Below, piece by piece: positions 11,370 to 21,423 of a stretch of DNA of 64,000 nt (its first letter is position 1; each line of letters opens with the position of its first letter). Location: the NCBI GenBank assembly GCA_037157565.1, contig JAZHRO010000014.1, positions 105,617,501 to 105,681,500 on the forward strand, in the 5' to 3' direction. The notes beneath the pieces were generated by a model. It did not search any database. It had not been told where the DNA came from and worked only from the letters and a program-made list of their open reading frames with translations. A program made the translations under genes and the position numbers. The stretch is from Thalassia testudinum (Eukaryota; Streptophyta; Magnoliopsida; Alismatales; Hydrocharitaceae).

Positions 11370-11851
11370 GAATAGTTGACTCATTAAATGGACAACTGCG
11401 ATGGGCTTTAGATATCCATAAACTCTAGGTGACCCTGAAGAAAATTATTTCCACCTAAAGGTTTATCTTTCTAACTAGTAGCTTTCTCCTTGCTATTATT
11501 TGTTGTGGGGTTAACACAAGGATGAGCCCAGCATATATCTTCCCCAATTTATTACTATTTCCCCGCTTCTCCTTATTTGGGATTTGCTTGTGCATTTTTG
11601 TGGGTTGGGCCCTAGACAATCGGCAATGAGGGGTTACCCACGGCAACTTGCCAGCCAAACCCGTGCGGTGAAGTGCGGCTTGCTTCCCTTTTTTTCACCT
11701 TTTATTATTTTTCTTTTTTTTGGGTGTTTATTAAATTTTTTTTCTATGTAGGTGGAATCCCTAGTCTAAGATGTACCTAAAGGCATTAGCCAAGAGGATT
11801 AGGTCTAATGGATAGGCTTTGAACACCTGGCAATGGGGGACTACCCATGAC
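11370..11851 (-). mobile_element. Ath-3 noncoding tail, distal part
   Basis: This is the reverse complement of an Athila tail like that of Ath-1. It holds the GGGTTGGGCCCTAGACAA version of the GGCTGG motif near 11605 and a T-rich tract (purine-rich on the minus strand) at 11690-11745. The second motif copy near 11805-11851 is cut by Cop-1. It adjoins the end of the Ath-2 LTR at 11369 directly. The rest of Ath-3 towards its LTR is not found on the other side of Ath-2. Confidence 0.65.
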
Positions 11852-13584
11852 TGAAAGTTTCCCTACTAGGAGGGGTGACGTAATAAATGCGGAAATAAAA
11901 TATAAAGCAATCTCACAAAAAAAATCAATCGCACAAGTACACAAGTAATTTTTAGGTGGAAACCCAAACCGGGTGAAAACCACCACCTAACCCTCTCGAG
12001 TTAGGATTTTCTGATCAACCTAGTTGATCAAATCCACTAACCGAATCACTTTAAAACGAGGGTGATTCAACCCCAGTACAACCACGCTACAAGTACGAGG
12101 GTAGCGTTCCTCAACCCCTTCTCTCCACGAGAAGGATTTTGTCCCACGAAGGAGACGGGAATTCGCAAAGCGAATACCCAACCAAAAGACAAAGATAAAA
12201 TAAACAACAAACCTATAGAGCCAACAAAGTAATAAACCTAAGCTTCTATAGGAATTAGGAAACTCCCCTTTGCAAGGAGTGCATCGACGATGACGCGGGT
12301 GCGTGAGCCACGCAACGACGCAATGTCGCTCTCGTGAACAACGGCGGGAGAGCGGGTGCGCGAAGGTTTGATGCTCTCAAGGGAATGGAGCTTAAGCTTG
12401 GAGAGCAAGATCTTTTCTAGACACAAAAGAGTGTGAAAGTGTGTAGCTAAGTGTATCCAAGTGTGTATCTTGTGTCTTTCTTAGTGTATCTAGGTGTGTA
12501 AAGGATCCCCTCTATTTATAGAGGCCTTAGGAAGGCTTTGGAAGGCTTAGGAAAGGTTCTATAGCCGTTGGGAACAAAGTCCAAGAGAATCAGGCCGAAA
12601 TCAGGACAATGATTACATTTGACAGGGTTATCAGACGTCTAACTCTTGAATCAGACGTCTGGAAGGCCACTTTAAGACGTCTGATTCCAAGGTCAAACAT
12701 CAGATTCTATGCGGGTTTCCTCCTGACTTGAATCAGATCTAAGCAGGGTTTTTGTGCAAGTCCATCAGACGACATACAGGACGTCTGGAACTATGTCTGG
12801 ACGTCTGGAAACCTACTTCTACTGTGGGAATTGATTTCCAAACGTTGCAACGGCTAGAAAATCTCTGAGAAGAGATTTTGGGTCAGCCGAGGCAAAACGG
12901 TTATTTATCAAACGTCTGGAAAGGCCTAAGGACGTCTGATAAGGCTTTAACGGTCATAATCTTGAGTGCCTGCTAAGCTAGCCAACGGTCCACTATCTGG
13001 ACGTCTGGCAAGTCCATCAGACGTCTCCTAAGACGTCTGGTATAAGGGTCTGGACGTCTGATTTCATCAGACAGAACTAACTATGTCCAGCCTAACAGTT
13101 ATCAGACGTCTGAAACAACAGTCAGACGTCTTAAAATACTTTATCAGACGTCTGATTTGGGAATTAGACGTCTGGAAGTGCTGTTTGAACCCTATATTGG
13201 TTTTCTAAGTATTCTACAGAAAACCTAAGTATCCTAGGGTTGTGCCGGTGTTCCTAGGACTACTGTTAGGGTTCTTTGAGGCTCTTTAACATAATTTTCT
13301 AAGGAAAATAAAAAGAGCAAGAAAATAAAGACAAGAGATACAAGAAAGGATTAAAAAGAATCTATCCTATTCTTCTTGTCTTCTATCTTCAATCTGTCAC
13401 TCCACGCGAACCTCCTCTGTTTTCCGTCAAGCTCCTCCAATCCGTCTTGGATGCGAGCTCGAACTCCGTCTAAACACGTCCACATTTGCAATTGACCTGA
13501 AATCTAGGACTCAAATTGCAAATGTTAAATAACACGTGTTTTGTTATCATCAAAACAAATGATCGTGGTGCTCTAGCACCAAGA
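11852..13584 (-). repeat. Cop-1 3' LTR
   Basis: This LTR is 1733 bp and ends CTTTCA on the minus strand. Its minus-strand start reads TCTTGG rather than the TGTTGG of the other LTR, a point change in the terminal TG. It includes a region (12631-13174) with about fifteen GACGTCT or near-identical words, a TATTTATAGAGG promoter-like segment near 12515 and a GGTTTCCACC block shared with Cop-2. Confidence 0.92.
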
Positions 13585-13908
13585 ATCTCCCCCTTTTTGA
13601 TGATGAGAAAACCGTAAATAATAATACAAAAAATCCTCCCCCTTTTTGACATTATCAAAAAGGTTTGATTGATTTTAAATTTCCTATAACTCCCCCTTAA
13701 AACATGCTCTTCTATGAATTTATTTTAACAAAGGTAATATTCTCCCCTTTTTGTAACAACAAGATAGCTATTATTTTTCTCCCCCTTACTAAAGGAAAAT
13801 TAGCTACCTTATATCTCCCCCGTAAAAATTGACAATTAGCTCATAAATTTTAACTCCCCCTATCTAAATGCTACTGATAAAAAGATAGGGTAAAGGGTTT
13901 TACCTCAC
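13585..13908 (-). other. Cop-1 3' noncoding region and polypurine tract
   Basis: Between the gag stop and the 3' LTR, the minus strand has repeated AAAAAGGGGGAGA-like purine runs. One of them (13585-13600) directly abuts the LTR and is the likely primer for plus-strand synthesis; others lie near 13631-13646, 13690, 13742 and 13778. There is no coding signal. Confidence 0.75.
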
Positions 13909-15639
13909 CTACCATGGCCAATAACATGGCCCGAATGGTGGTGGTGGATGCCACATCGGATGGGGCTCCCATCCGTAGCTTGGAGGCCCGGGCATCGGCG
14001 CCGGTCTCCAATCTGGTGGTCGACGTGCGGCAGGTCCGTTGCTTGTTCGCCGTCTCGTCGGTCTTCTTGTTCTCCTCCTTGGTCTACTCCTTGGTTCTCC
14101 CAACTTGAGTTGACCAGCCTTGAGTTTGTAGGTCCAGTCCTTTGTGTTGTAATTATCCATGAATCCTACAAAATAAGATTCTAATTCTTTCTTCGGTATC
14201 CAAGTGGGCTTGGATCCGGATCTGTTAGCGGGTCTCCTTGATGGAGATCCTTTCTCAACCTTAGGGCTATAAAAATTATCTACTTTATTGATTAATTTGT
14301 TGGAGTTTTCCCTAAGACATGCAATTTCTTTTTCTATAATACTCATCTTAGTCTTTAAATTTGAGATTTCTAACTTTAGACTATCATTTTCCTCAATCAA
14401 TTTATTATTTTCATTGATGAGGTCTTGATTTTCTAATAATAGGTTATCAATTCTAGGACTAGCTTCTATGTCCTTAAGTTGTTTTTCTAACCTATCATTT
14501 TCATTTTTAAGAAAACTAAGGTTCTTTTTAATATTTTTGTTTTCTATTTTAAGTGATTTACTAATCTCAAATAGTTCATTAAAAGCTTCTTGTAAATCAA
14601 AATTTACCTCATTGTCGCTGTCGTCGCTTCCGCTTTCGCTGTCGCTGTTGCTTCCTCTGGCCATGAAACCAAAGCAAGCGGTTTCTTCCTTTTCTTCTTC
14701 TTCTTCCTCCGAGCTGGAATCGTCCCAAGTGGCTTGGAACGCCTTCTTCTTAGATTTCTTTTCCTTTTTCTTCTCCTTTTTGAGAAGAGGGCACTCTGGT
14801 CGTAGGTGCCCTTTCTCGTTGCAGTGGTAGCAACGTCTCGGGCTTTCCTTCTTCTCCTTTTTCTCTTTCTTTAATTCCCTACAAAACTTGGAAAAATTTT
14901 TACGTAAAATTCTAAAGTCTTCGTCGTCGGAACTTACCTTGCTATCCAACACGGCTCTGAAGGCAAGAGTCTTCTTCAGTTTGGGCTCCAGTGTATCCTT
15001 CTTCTTCTGCTTCAACTTTGTCTCGTAGGCCATTAGATTGCCTAGGAGATCTTCCATGTTGAGCTCCTCTACTTCGTTCGCCTCCTCGATGGCGGTGACT
15101 TTTTGTTCCCACTCTGGTCTAAGGGAAAGAAGAAGCTTCCCTTGAAGCTCCCCCTTGATGAAGATCTTCCCTAAAGCTTTTAAATTGTTTACTATGAGAG
15201 TGAACCTAGTGTTCATCTCACTTAAAGTTTCGTTAGATTTCATAGAGAAAGCCTCAAATTCTTGTGAAAGTAAATTGAGTTTAGAAGTTTTTACCTTAGA
15301 GGTAGCTTCGTGAGTTACCTCAAGTGTGTGCTAGATCTCGTATGCGGTGGCGCATTGCGAGATTCTGTTGAACTCCTCCGAGCTGAGCGCGAAATACAAC
15401 GCGTTCATTGTTTTTGCGTTGAGAGAGAGCTCCCGGATCTGCTGCTGCGAGTATCCTCCGGCGGGTTTCTCTGGGATGTCGAAGGGGGTCTCGCACCTGG
15501 ACCAGACTGTGAAATCGGTGGCTTGAAGCCAGGTCTTCATCCGCAACTTCCAGTAGGGGTAGTTGCTCCCGTCGAAGAACGGCGGACGGGTTGTGGATTG
15601 CCCCTCGGAAATCCTGCTTGTGGAACAGCTTCCCTCCAT
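13909..15639 (-). CDS. gag: Cop-1 Gag polyprotein, one in-frame stop
   Basis: This is a Copia-type Gag, the structural protein that packages element RNA. I start it at the ATG at 15639, just after the primer site; longer upstream frames run into the LTR. The N-terminus has FFDGSNYPYWKLRM, typical of plant Copia Gag (DUF4219/UBN2-type). A TAG at 15331-15333 stands where Trp is expected (YEI-stop-HTLEVT), after which the same frame stays open for 465 codons. A CCHC zinc knuckle, CYHCNEKGHLRPEC, lies at about residues 270-283, followed by an acidic Ser/Glu-rich stretch and a long coiled coil (about 360-450). The usual junction to pol, near PTWIPKKE, runs instead into an Arg-rich then Pro/Trp-rich tail ending PCYWPW. 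No pol follows. The single stop probably disables this copy unless read through. Confidence 0.9.
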
Positions 15640-15678
15640 GATCTTTTCGCCGGGTGTTACTTCGATCTTGCAAGAACC

Positions 15679-15691
15679 GGCTCTGATACCA
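15679..15691 (-). other. Cop-1 primer-binding site (tRNA-Met initiator)
   Basis: On the minus strand the 5' LTR end is followed, after two bases, by TGGTATCAGAGCC, the standard plant Copia primer site complementary to the 3' end of initiator tRNA-Met. It fixes the element's orientation and the inner edge of the 5' LTR. Confidence 0.93.
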
Positions 15692-15693
15692 AT

Positions 15694-17403
15694 TGAAAGT
15701 TTCCCTACTAGGAGGGGTGACGTAATAAATGCGGAAATAAAATATAAAGCAATCTCACAAAAAAAATCAATCGCACAAGTACACAAGTAATTTTTAGGTG
15801 GAAACCCAAACCGGGTGAAAACCACCACCTAACCCTCTCGAGTTAGGATTTTCCAATCAACCTAGTTGATCAAATCCACTAACCGAATCACTTTAAAACG
15901 AGGGTGATTCAACCTCAGTACAACCACGCTACAAGTACGAGGGTAGCGTTCCTCAACCCCTTCTCTCCACGAGAAGGATTTTGTCCCACGAAGGAGACGG
16001 GAATTCGCAAAGCGAATACCCAACCAAAAGACAAAGATAAAATAAACAACAAACCTATAGAGCCAACAAAGTAATAAACCTAAGCTTCTATAGGAATTAG
16101 GAAACTCCCCTTTGCAAGGAGTGCATCGACGATGACGCGGGTGCGTGAGCCACGCAACGGCGCAATGTCGCTCTCGTGAACAACGGCGGGAGAGCGGGTG
16201 CGCGAAGGTTTGATGCTCTCAAGGGAATGGAGCTTAAGCTTGGAGAGCAAGATCTTTTCTGGACACAAAAGAGTGTGAAAGTGTGTAGCTAAGTGTATCC
16301 AAGTGTGTATCTTGTGTCTTTCTTAGTTTATCTAGGTGTGTAAAGGCTCCCCTCTATTTATAGAGGCCTTAGGAAGGCTTTGGAAGGCTTAGGAAAGGTT
16401 CTATAGCCGTTGGGAACAAAGTCCAAGAGAATCAGGCCGAAATCAGGACAATGATTACATTTGACAGGGTTATCAGACGTCTAACTCTTGAATCAGACGT
16501 CTGGAAGGCCACTTTAAGACGTCTGATTCCAAGGTCAAACATCAGATTCTATGCGGGTTTCCTCCTGACTTGAATCAGATCTAAGCAGGGTTTTTGTGCA
16601 AGTCCATCAGACGACATACAGGACGTCTGGAACTATGTCTGGACGTCTGGAAACCTACTTCTACTGTGGGAATTGATTTCCAAACGTTGCAACGGCTAGA
16701 AAATCTCTGAGAAGAGATTTTGGGTCAGCCGAGGCAAAACGGTCATTTATCAGACGTCTGGAAAGGCCTAAGGACGTCTGATAAGGCTTTAACGGTCATA
16801 ATCTTGAGCGCCTGCTAAGCTAGCCAACGGTCCACTATCTGGACGTCTGGCAAGTCCATCAGACGTCTCCTAAGATGTCTGGTATAAGGGTCTGGACGTC
16901 TGATTTCATCAGATAGAACTAACTATGTCCCGCCTAACAGTTATCAGACGTTTGAAACAACAGTCAGACGTCTTAAAATACTTTATCAGACGTCTGATTT
17001 GGGAATTAGACGTCTGGAAGTGCTGTTTGAACCCTATATTGGTTTTCTAAGTATTCTACAGAAAACCTAAGTATCCTAGGGTTGTGCCGGTGTTCCTAGG
17101 ACTACTGTTAGGGTTCTTTGAGGCTCTTTAACATAATTTTCTAAGGAAAATAAAAAGAGCAAGAAAATAAAGACAAGAGATACAAGAAAGGATTAAAAAG
17201 AATCTATCCTATTCTTCTTGTCTTCTATCTTCAATCTGTCACTCCACGCGAACCTCCTCTGTTTTCCGTCAAGCTCCTCCAATCCATCCTGGATGCGAGC
17301 TCGAACTCCGTCTAAACACGTCCACATTTGCAATTGACCTGAAATCTAGGAATCAAATTGCAAATGTTAAATAACATGTGTTTTGTTATCTCTAGCACCA
17401 ACA
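15694..17403 (-). repeat. Cop-1 5' LTR
   Basis: This LTR is 1710 bp, TG...CA on the minus strand. Compared with the 3' LTR it lacks 23 bases close to its start (between GTTATC and TCTAGCACC on the plus strand); otherwise only scattered substitutions are seen. It would contain the promoter driving gag. Confidence 0.92.
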
Positions 17404-17974
17404 ATGACAACATGCTAGCCATACCATCCTAGTCTATTTATTGGCTACCTTTCCACTATGGTCGCCTATAAAATGAGTTGGTGCTATTACTGTGTAGAAG
17501 CTTGACTTCTAAGGCTCCTCAAATCATAGGATGGGTTGATAAGTCACATACTTATCACCCCAATTATTGAAATTTTATTTTAAAATGGCAAGGACTTAAG
17601 AAATAGATCCACATCTTAGTGGACACCCAGGTTAATTGAGTAGACCTGAAGAGTCCAAGTGTCAAGATCCTAGTATATTATTTCCTAGGGTTGGTAACTT
17701 CTCATGCCTAAGTTTCATTTCCTAGCTCTATCTTCCATTTTTTTTTGTGTTTTTTTATATAGAAAATAAACAGAAAATTCTACAGAGTTGACAAATAAAT
17801 TCAAGAGTAAATATTCACCCTCCCATGCCTATTTAATGCAATGTCCTCATTGGATATCTACTCCTGAATTAATTTGTCATCTCTATAGAATTTTCTATTT
17901 ATTTTCTATATAAAAAACATAAAAAATAAAAAATAGAGCTAGGAATCGAAAACTTGGGCATTAGAGGTTATCGA
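17404..17974 (-). mobile_element. Ath-3 noncoding tail, proximal part
   Basis: This is the continuation of the tail cut by Cop-1. It includes the palindrome TGATAAGTCACATACTTATCA (17537-17557, shown here one base at a time in two halves: TGATAAGTCA and CATACTTATCA) and the inner polypurine tract with the ACATTGCATTAAATAGGCAT block on the minus strand (about 17815-17850). The last part is an inverted duplication of the same tail (see 17694-17971). No gene. Confidence 0.65.
17694..17971. repeat. Imperfect inverted repeat around the Ath-3 polypurine tract
   Basis: A left arm (about 17694-17806) and right arm (about 17860-17971) are imperfect reverse complements over roughly 110 bases. For example CCTAGCTCTATCTTCC on the left matches AAAAAATAGAGCTAGG on the right, and TATAGAAAATAAACAGAAAA matches TTTTCTATTTATTTTCTATA. 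About 55 bases separate them, including the GCATGGGAGGG tract. The right arm is interrupted by the Ath-4 insertion, and about 25 more bases of matching sequence resume at 36311. It may be an inverted duplication formed during reverse transcription or repair. Confidence 0.75.
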
Positions 17975-20034
17975 TGAGAGAAATACGCAATTTGTAAAAG
18001 TAGATTTTTAAGTCATTGTATGCGTAAATCTCAATCGACTTTTGAATTTATAAATCTAGATAGGGCCAGTATATAGGGTCATCCAAGGAGGCAATTCTAG
18101 TTAATAATTTGATTTTCTCTCTCTCACTAACTCAAGTCCTCCTCTATTTATATTTTTGGTTTTGAATTTTTTTAGGGTTTTGAGAAGTAATCGGGGCAAC
18201 GGAAATGCTAAATTAAAACTACGTGTAAGTGAACAAGAATTAATCCTCATTTCAAAACTCACCTTAGGCAAGTGCGTCTAGGATAATTAGAAAGGAAGAG
18301 TGGGTGCACTAGGAAATCAAAGGAACTTGAAATAGAAAGACAAACATAGAAAGGCAACTGCTTCTTGTATTACTAAATAGAATTGAAATCATAAGTAGAA
18401 GAATGCTTGTTACAAAATATCCAAGATAAAGCTACTACAAAAAGAGAGAGAAGGTAAAAAGATTCTTCAATTGAAGCAAGTTTGGTGTTCGCTCTAAGCA
18501 TGGCTGCTTCCGCACTTGAAGAAGATTTCTTCCTTGCTTCTCTCCTTGATGGTAGTACTCCAAGATGCTCCTTTCTTTCTCCTCCAAGGGTGGATGTCCT
18601 CTACCCTAAGCTCTCTTCCTACCTGGCTGTCCTCCAAAGGCTTCTCCTTGGCTTTGGGCATAAGGAAGAAGGAGAAAGAAGATGCACACCAAGAAGGCAA
18701 GAGGGCCTCCTTGATCACCTTCCTTCTTCCTTTCTTAGCTGAATTATGGTGGATATGGATAGGCAATAACTATAAGCCTAAGATGGTTTATTTGGTGGTA
18801 GGATGGTGTCATATATAGACATAGAGGGGAGGGAAGTTGGCACCACATTAGATAGGTCCTAGGGTTAAGTGGCATGGGTTTTTGGAGGGCTAGGATTAGG
18901 TCTTTAGGTGGTAGTTGTGGGATAAAGGGTGGAGGTCTTTTGGTTCCAAGTGAGGGGTTGCGGAGAGGGTAGGTTAGGGTTGGGTTAGGTTAAGTTGGCT
19001 CCAACTATAGGTTTTAGAAGTTGGCACCAAAAGGTATGGCTGCAATTGGATTTGGTGATGAGTGGAGGGTGGAGATGGAAGGCTATGTTGGCATCTAATT
19101 GAAGGGTGTAGGAAGGTGTTTTGGCTCCAACTAGGTGGTGGTTGTGGGTGGTTATTTGATGAAAGGGTGCCTTGTTTTGGCACCACCCTTGAAGGGTTGC
19201 CAAGTGTGGTGGCGGTTGGTGATTTTGGCGCCAAGGGAAGGAGAAGGTGGTGTTTTTGGAGGAGTTGAGGGTTAGGTTGACGACCATGTGAAGTGGAGAG
19301 GAGCTTGGGTTAGCTTAGCTAGTAGATGAGTAGAGGAGCTAGGGTTTAAATGAGAAGGAGCTATTTGGAGCTTGAATATATCTACATGGAGCTGAGCTGA
19401 TGCTAAAGAAGAGGTGCTTGAGAGCTCAGCTACTAGCTTAGCTACTAGTTTTTTGCTAGTTGCTAAGCTAAGTAGGGTGAGCTAAGTTGAGTTGGACTCA
19501 GCTAATCTGGAGTTGAGATGAGCTGGATTTGATCTGCTAGGAGACTCTCTAGCCAGCAAAGCTAGCTAGCTTAGGTCCTGGAGCTAAGGTCAACTGAGTT
19601 GAGATAGGTTGAGTCTTCATTAGCTTGAATTGCGCTGACCTTAGCTGGTTGAGGACTCTTCAACTAACCAAGCTTAGCTAGTTGAGTAGTAGTAGCTAAG
19701 CTTAATCAAGTAGAGTTGCTATGAGCTATGTGGAGCTAGAATGAGTTGGATCTAGCTGACTTGAGCTGAGTTGAGCTGGAATCCAGCTAGAATGAAGCTC
19801 CTATTTTGTTCTCCTTGGTTTCTACCTTTCACATTGCCATGGTTTAGATTATTGGTGCTTTATTCTCATCTCTGACAATGGATGTATTAAAACACAAAAT
19901 AAGAATAAAACAATGCAATGCATGCTTAAACTATAAAATGCCTAAATGTAGCCCAATACCATAATGTAGTGTGGAAATCCTAGGAACTAGATGTGATTTT
20001 AGGATTAAGAGTGGTGATAAACTGGTGTTTATCA
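17975..20034 (-). repeat. Ath-4 3' LTR
   Basis: On the minus strand it starts TGATAAACACCAG after the polypurine tract at 20035-20055 and ends near 17975. It has a GGAGGC/CCTCC box near 18090, as in the other Athila LTRs, then a stretch rich in TTGGNNCCAA words (18830-19240) and one very rich in AGCT (19305-19800). Its open frames (for example 18482-18818) are not conserved in the partner LTR and look fortuitous. The lower boundary is approximate. Confidence 0.7.
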
Positions 20035-21423
20035 CACCCCCATGCTTATCTTTTTGCTAGTCCCTTAGAAAAATTGTTTTACAAAATGGTATTAGGAAAA
20101 ACTAATTTTTTTGTTTTTATATTTTTTATTTTTGAGGAAAACACTTATATGAGACTTTGGTTGAGTGAAAAGATAGGAAGGTATGGGATTTGTTTATGAT
20201 AAACATTGGGATTTATCCTTGGATCCAAGGGTTAGCATAAAACAAGATTTGTGTATTTTCCCAAGAATTCAACAAATTTACCTCTTCAAATTTCAATTAT
20301 CTCATCAACTATTTTCGTAGTAAAGATGTCCTTGACCTAAGAAATCGATCTAGAATTTGCATTGATGATGAAAGAATTAAGTGTCAGTGCTTTGTGAATG
20401 GCCAACATTTTTAAAAAAAATTATATTTTGATGTTTTTGCGATTGTCTCCCCTATGCTTATCCTCAGATTTTCCTTAACAGAATTGTCTTGGAATCCTTG
20501 TCCCTGTTACTATTACTCGAGGAGGCTCTTACTCTGATGCTATAAAAGTACCATCCAAGACACCTAGTGAATTCAGGCTCTTGCTTCGATACTTCGGGAT
20601 AGTACCATCCAAGACACCTGAATCGCAAGATGTGCTTATATGCTCAGTATATAGATATGGAGCAAGCACCGAGGGGGTAAGATGTTGGCATCACTTCCTT
20701 AAAGGGGGGTTTTCTCCTTCTCCATGATAAGGACTCATCTAATCAAAACTGCTTAAAGTTTCACCTTAAGTTAAACACAATGAATTATTTATTTATGTAT
20801 TTTTGGGCTTTTTTGTTTTTGTTGGCTTGTGTGTGTGGAATTTTTGACACTTGAGTTTCAAAAGAAATTCAAATTTCTGGACTAAAAACAAAGTCAAGTA
20901 GTATTTAAACTACTAGACAAAATCAGGGACAATTGGTTTCTTCAGGGGTCAAGGAGGATTTTTGTGGGAGATACACTTGATTGAATCTAAATTTTTAAAC
21001 CTGAAAGGTCTAACCAAAGGATCCTTGGATTTGTCCTTAAGTTTTTGCTAAAGATTAAAGACCATGTGTACGTTTATTGAAATAAAGTCACAACTGTAGT
21101 CCTGTGTTTTGAAAATTTCCTCAAAAAGTGTTATGTGATTTTGCTGATCTTTATGAAAAATGCATGCAAAAGGAAGGATTTTTTTTTGTATTTTTGGGGT
21201 TTGAAAATCCTGAAAAGATCGAAAAAATTAAAAACATCACCCCCATGCTGAAGATATGCAATGTTTGCATGCACAAGGAAGGGAAAAGATATCACTTGGG
21301 TGAAGTGCGGTCGAAATCAAGATGGTCAAAACTTGAGAAAAGAAAAGAAGGAAAATAGGAAAAATGGTGGGTTACCTCCCACCTAGGCTATCTTTTACGC
21401 CTTTTAGCCAGGTGTGAAGCGCA
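20035..21423 (-). mobile_element. Ath-4 noncoding tail
   Basis: No gene is visible. Polypurine tracts (minus strand) abut the LTR at 20035-20055 and recur near 21238-21250 beside ATATGCAATG, again bracketing the tail. A 19-base word, AGTACCATCCAAGACACCT, is repeated at 20548-20566 and 20601-20619. This tail differs in sequence from the Ath-1/2/3/5/6 tails although it has the same two-tract layout. Confidence 0.6.

Larger units (their letters stand above)
11852..17403 (-). mobile_element. Cop-1: gag-only Copia-type LTR retrotransposon (TR-GAG-like)
   Basis: This is a complete 5.55-kb element flanked by the 5-bp duplication ATGAC (11847-11851 and 17404-17408), inserted in the Ath-3 tail. It has two long, highly similar LTRs, an initiator-tRNA-Met primer site, a single gag frame and a polypurine tract, but no protease, integrase, RT or RNase H. 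Gag-only elements of this kind have been described in plants as TR-GAG elements. The LTRs differ by scattered single-base changes and one 23-bp deletion, so insertion looks recent compared with its neighbours. Movement would require pol functions from a related autonomous Copia element, which is not in this window. Confidence 0.92.

Noticed and set aside
13585..13860. Repeated CTCCCCCTTTTT blocks as a CRISPR-like or satellite array
   Set aside because: They are the purine-rich runs of the Copia 3' noncoding region in reverse; spacing is irregular and spacers are not distinct.
13914..14184. Two overlapping plus-strand frames
   Set aside because: They are antisense shadows of the Cop-1 gag tail.
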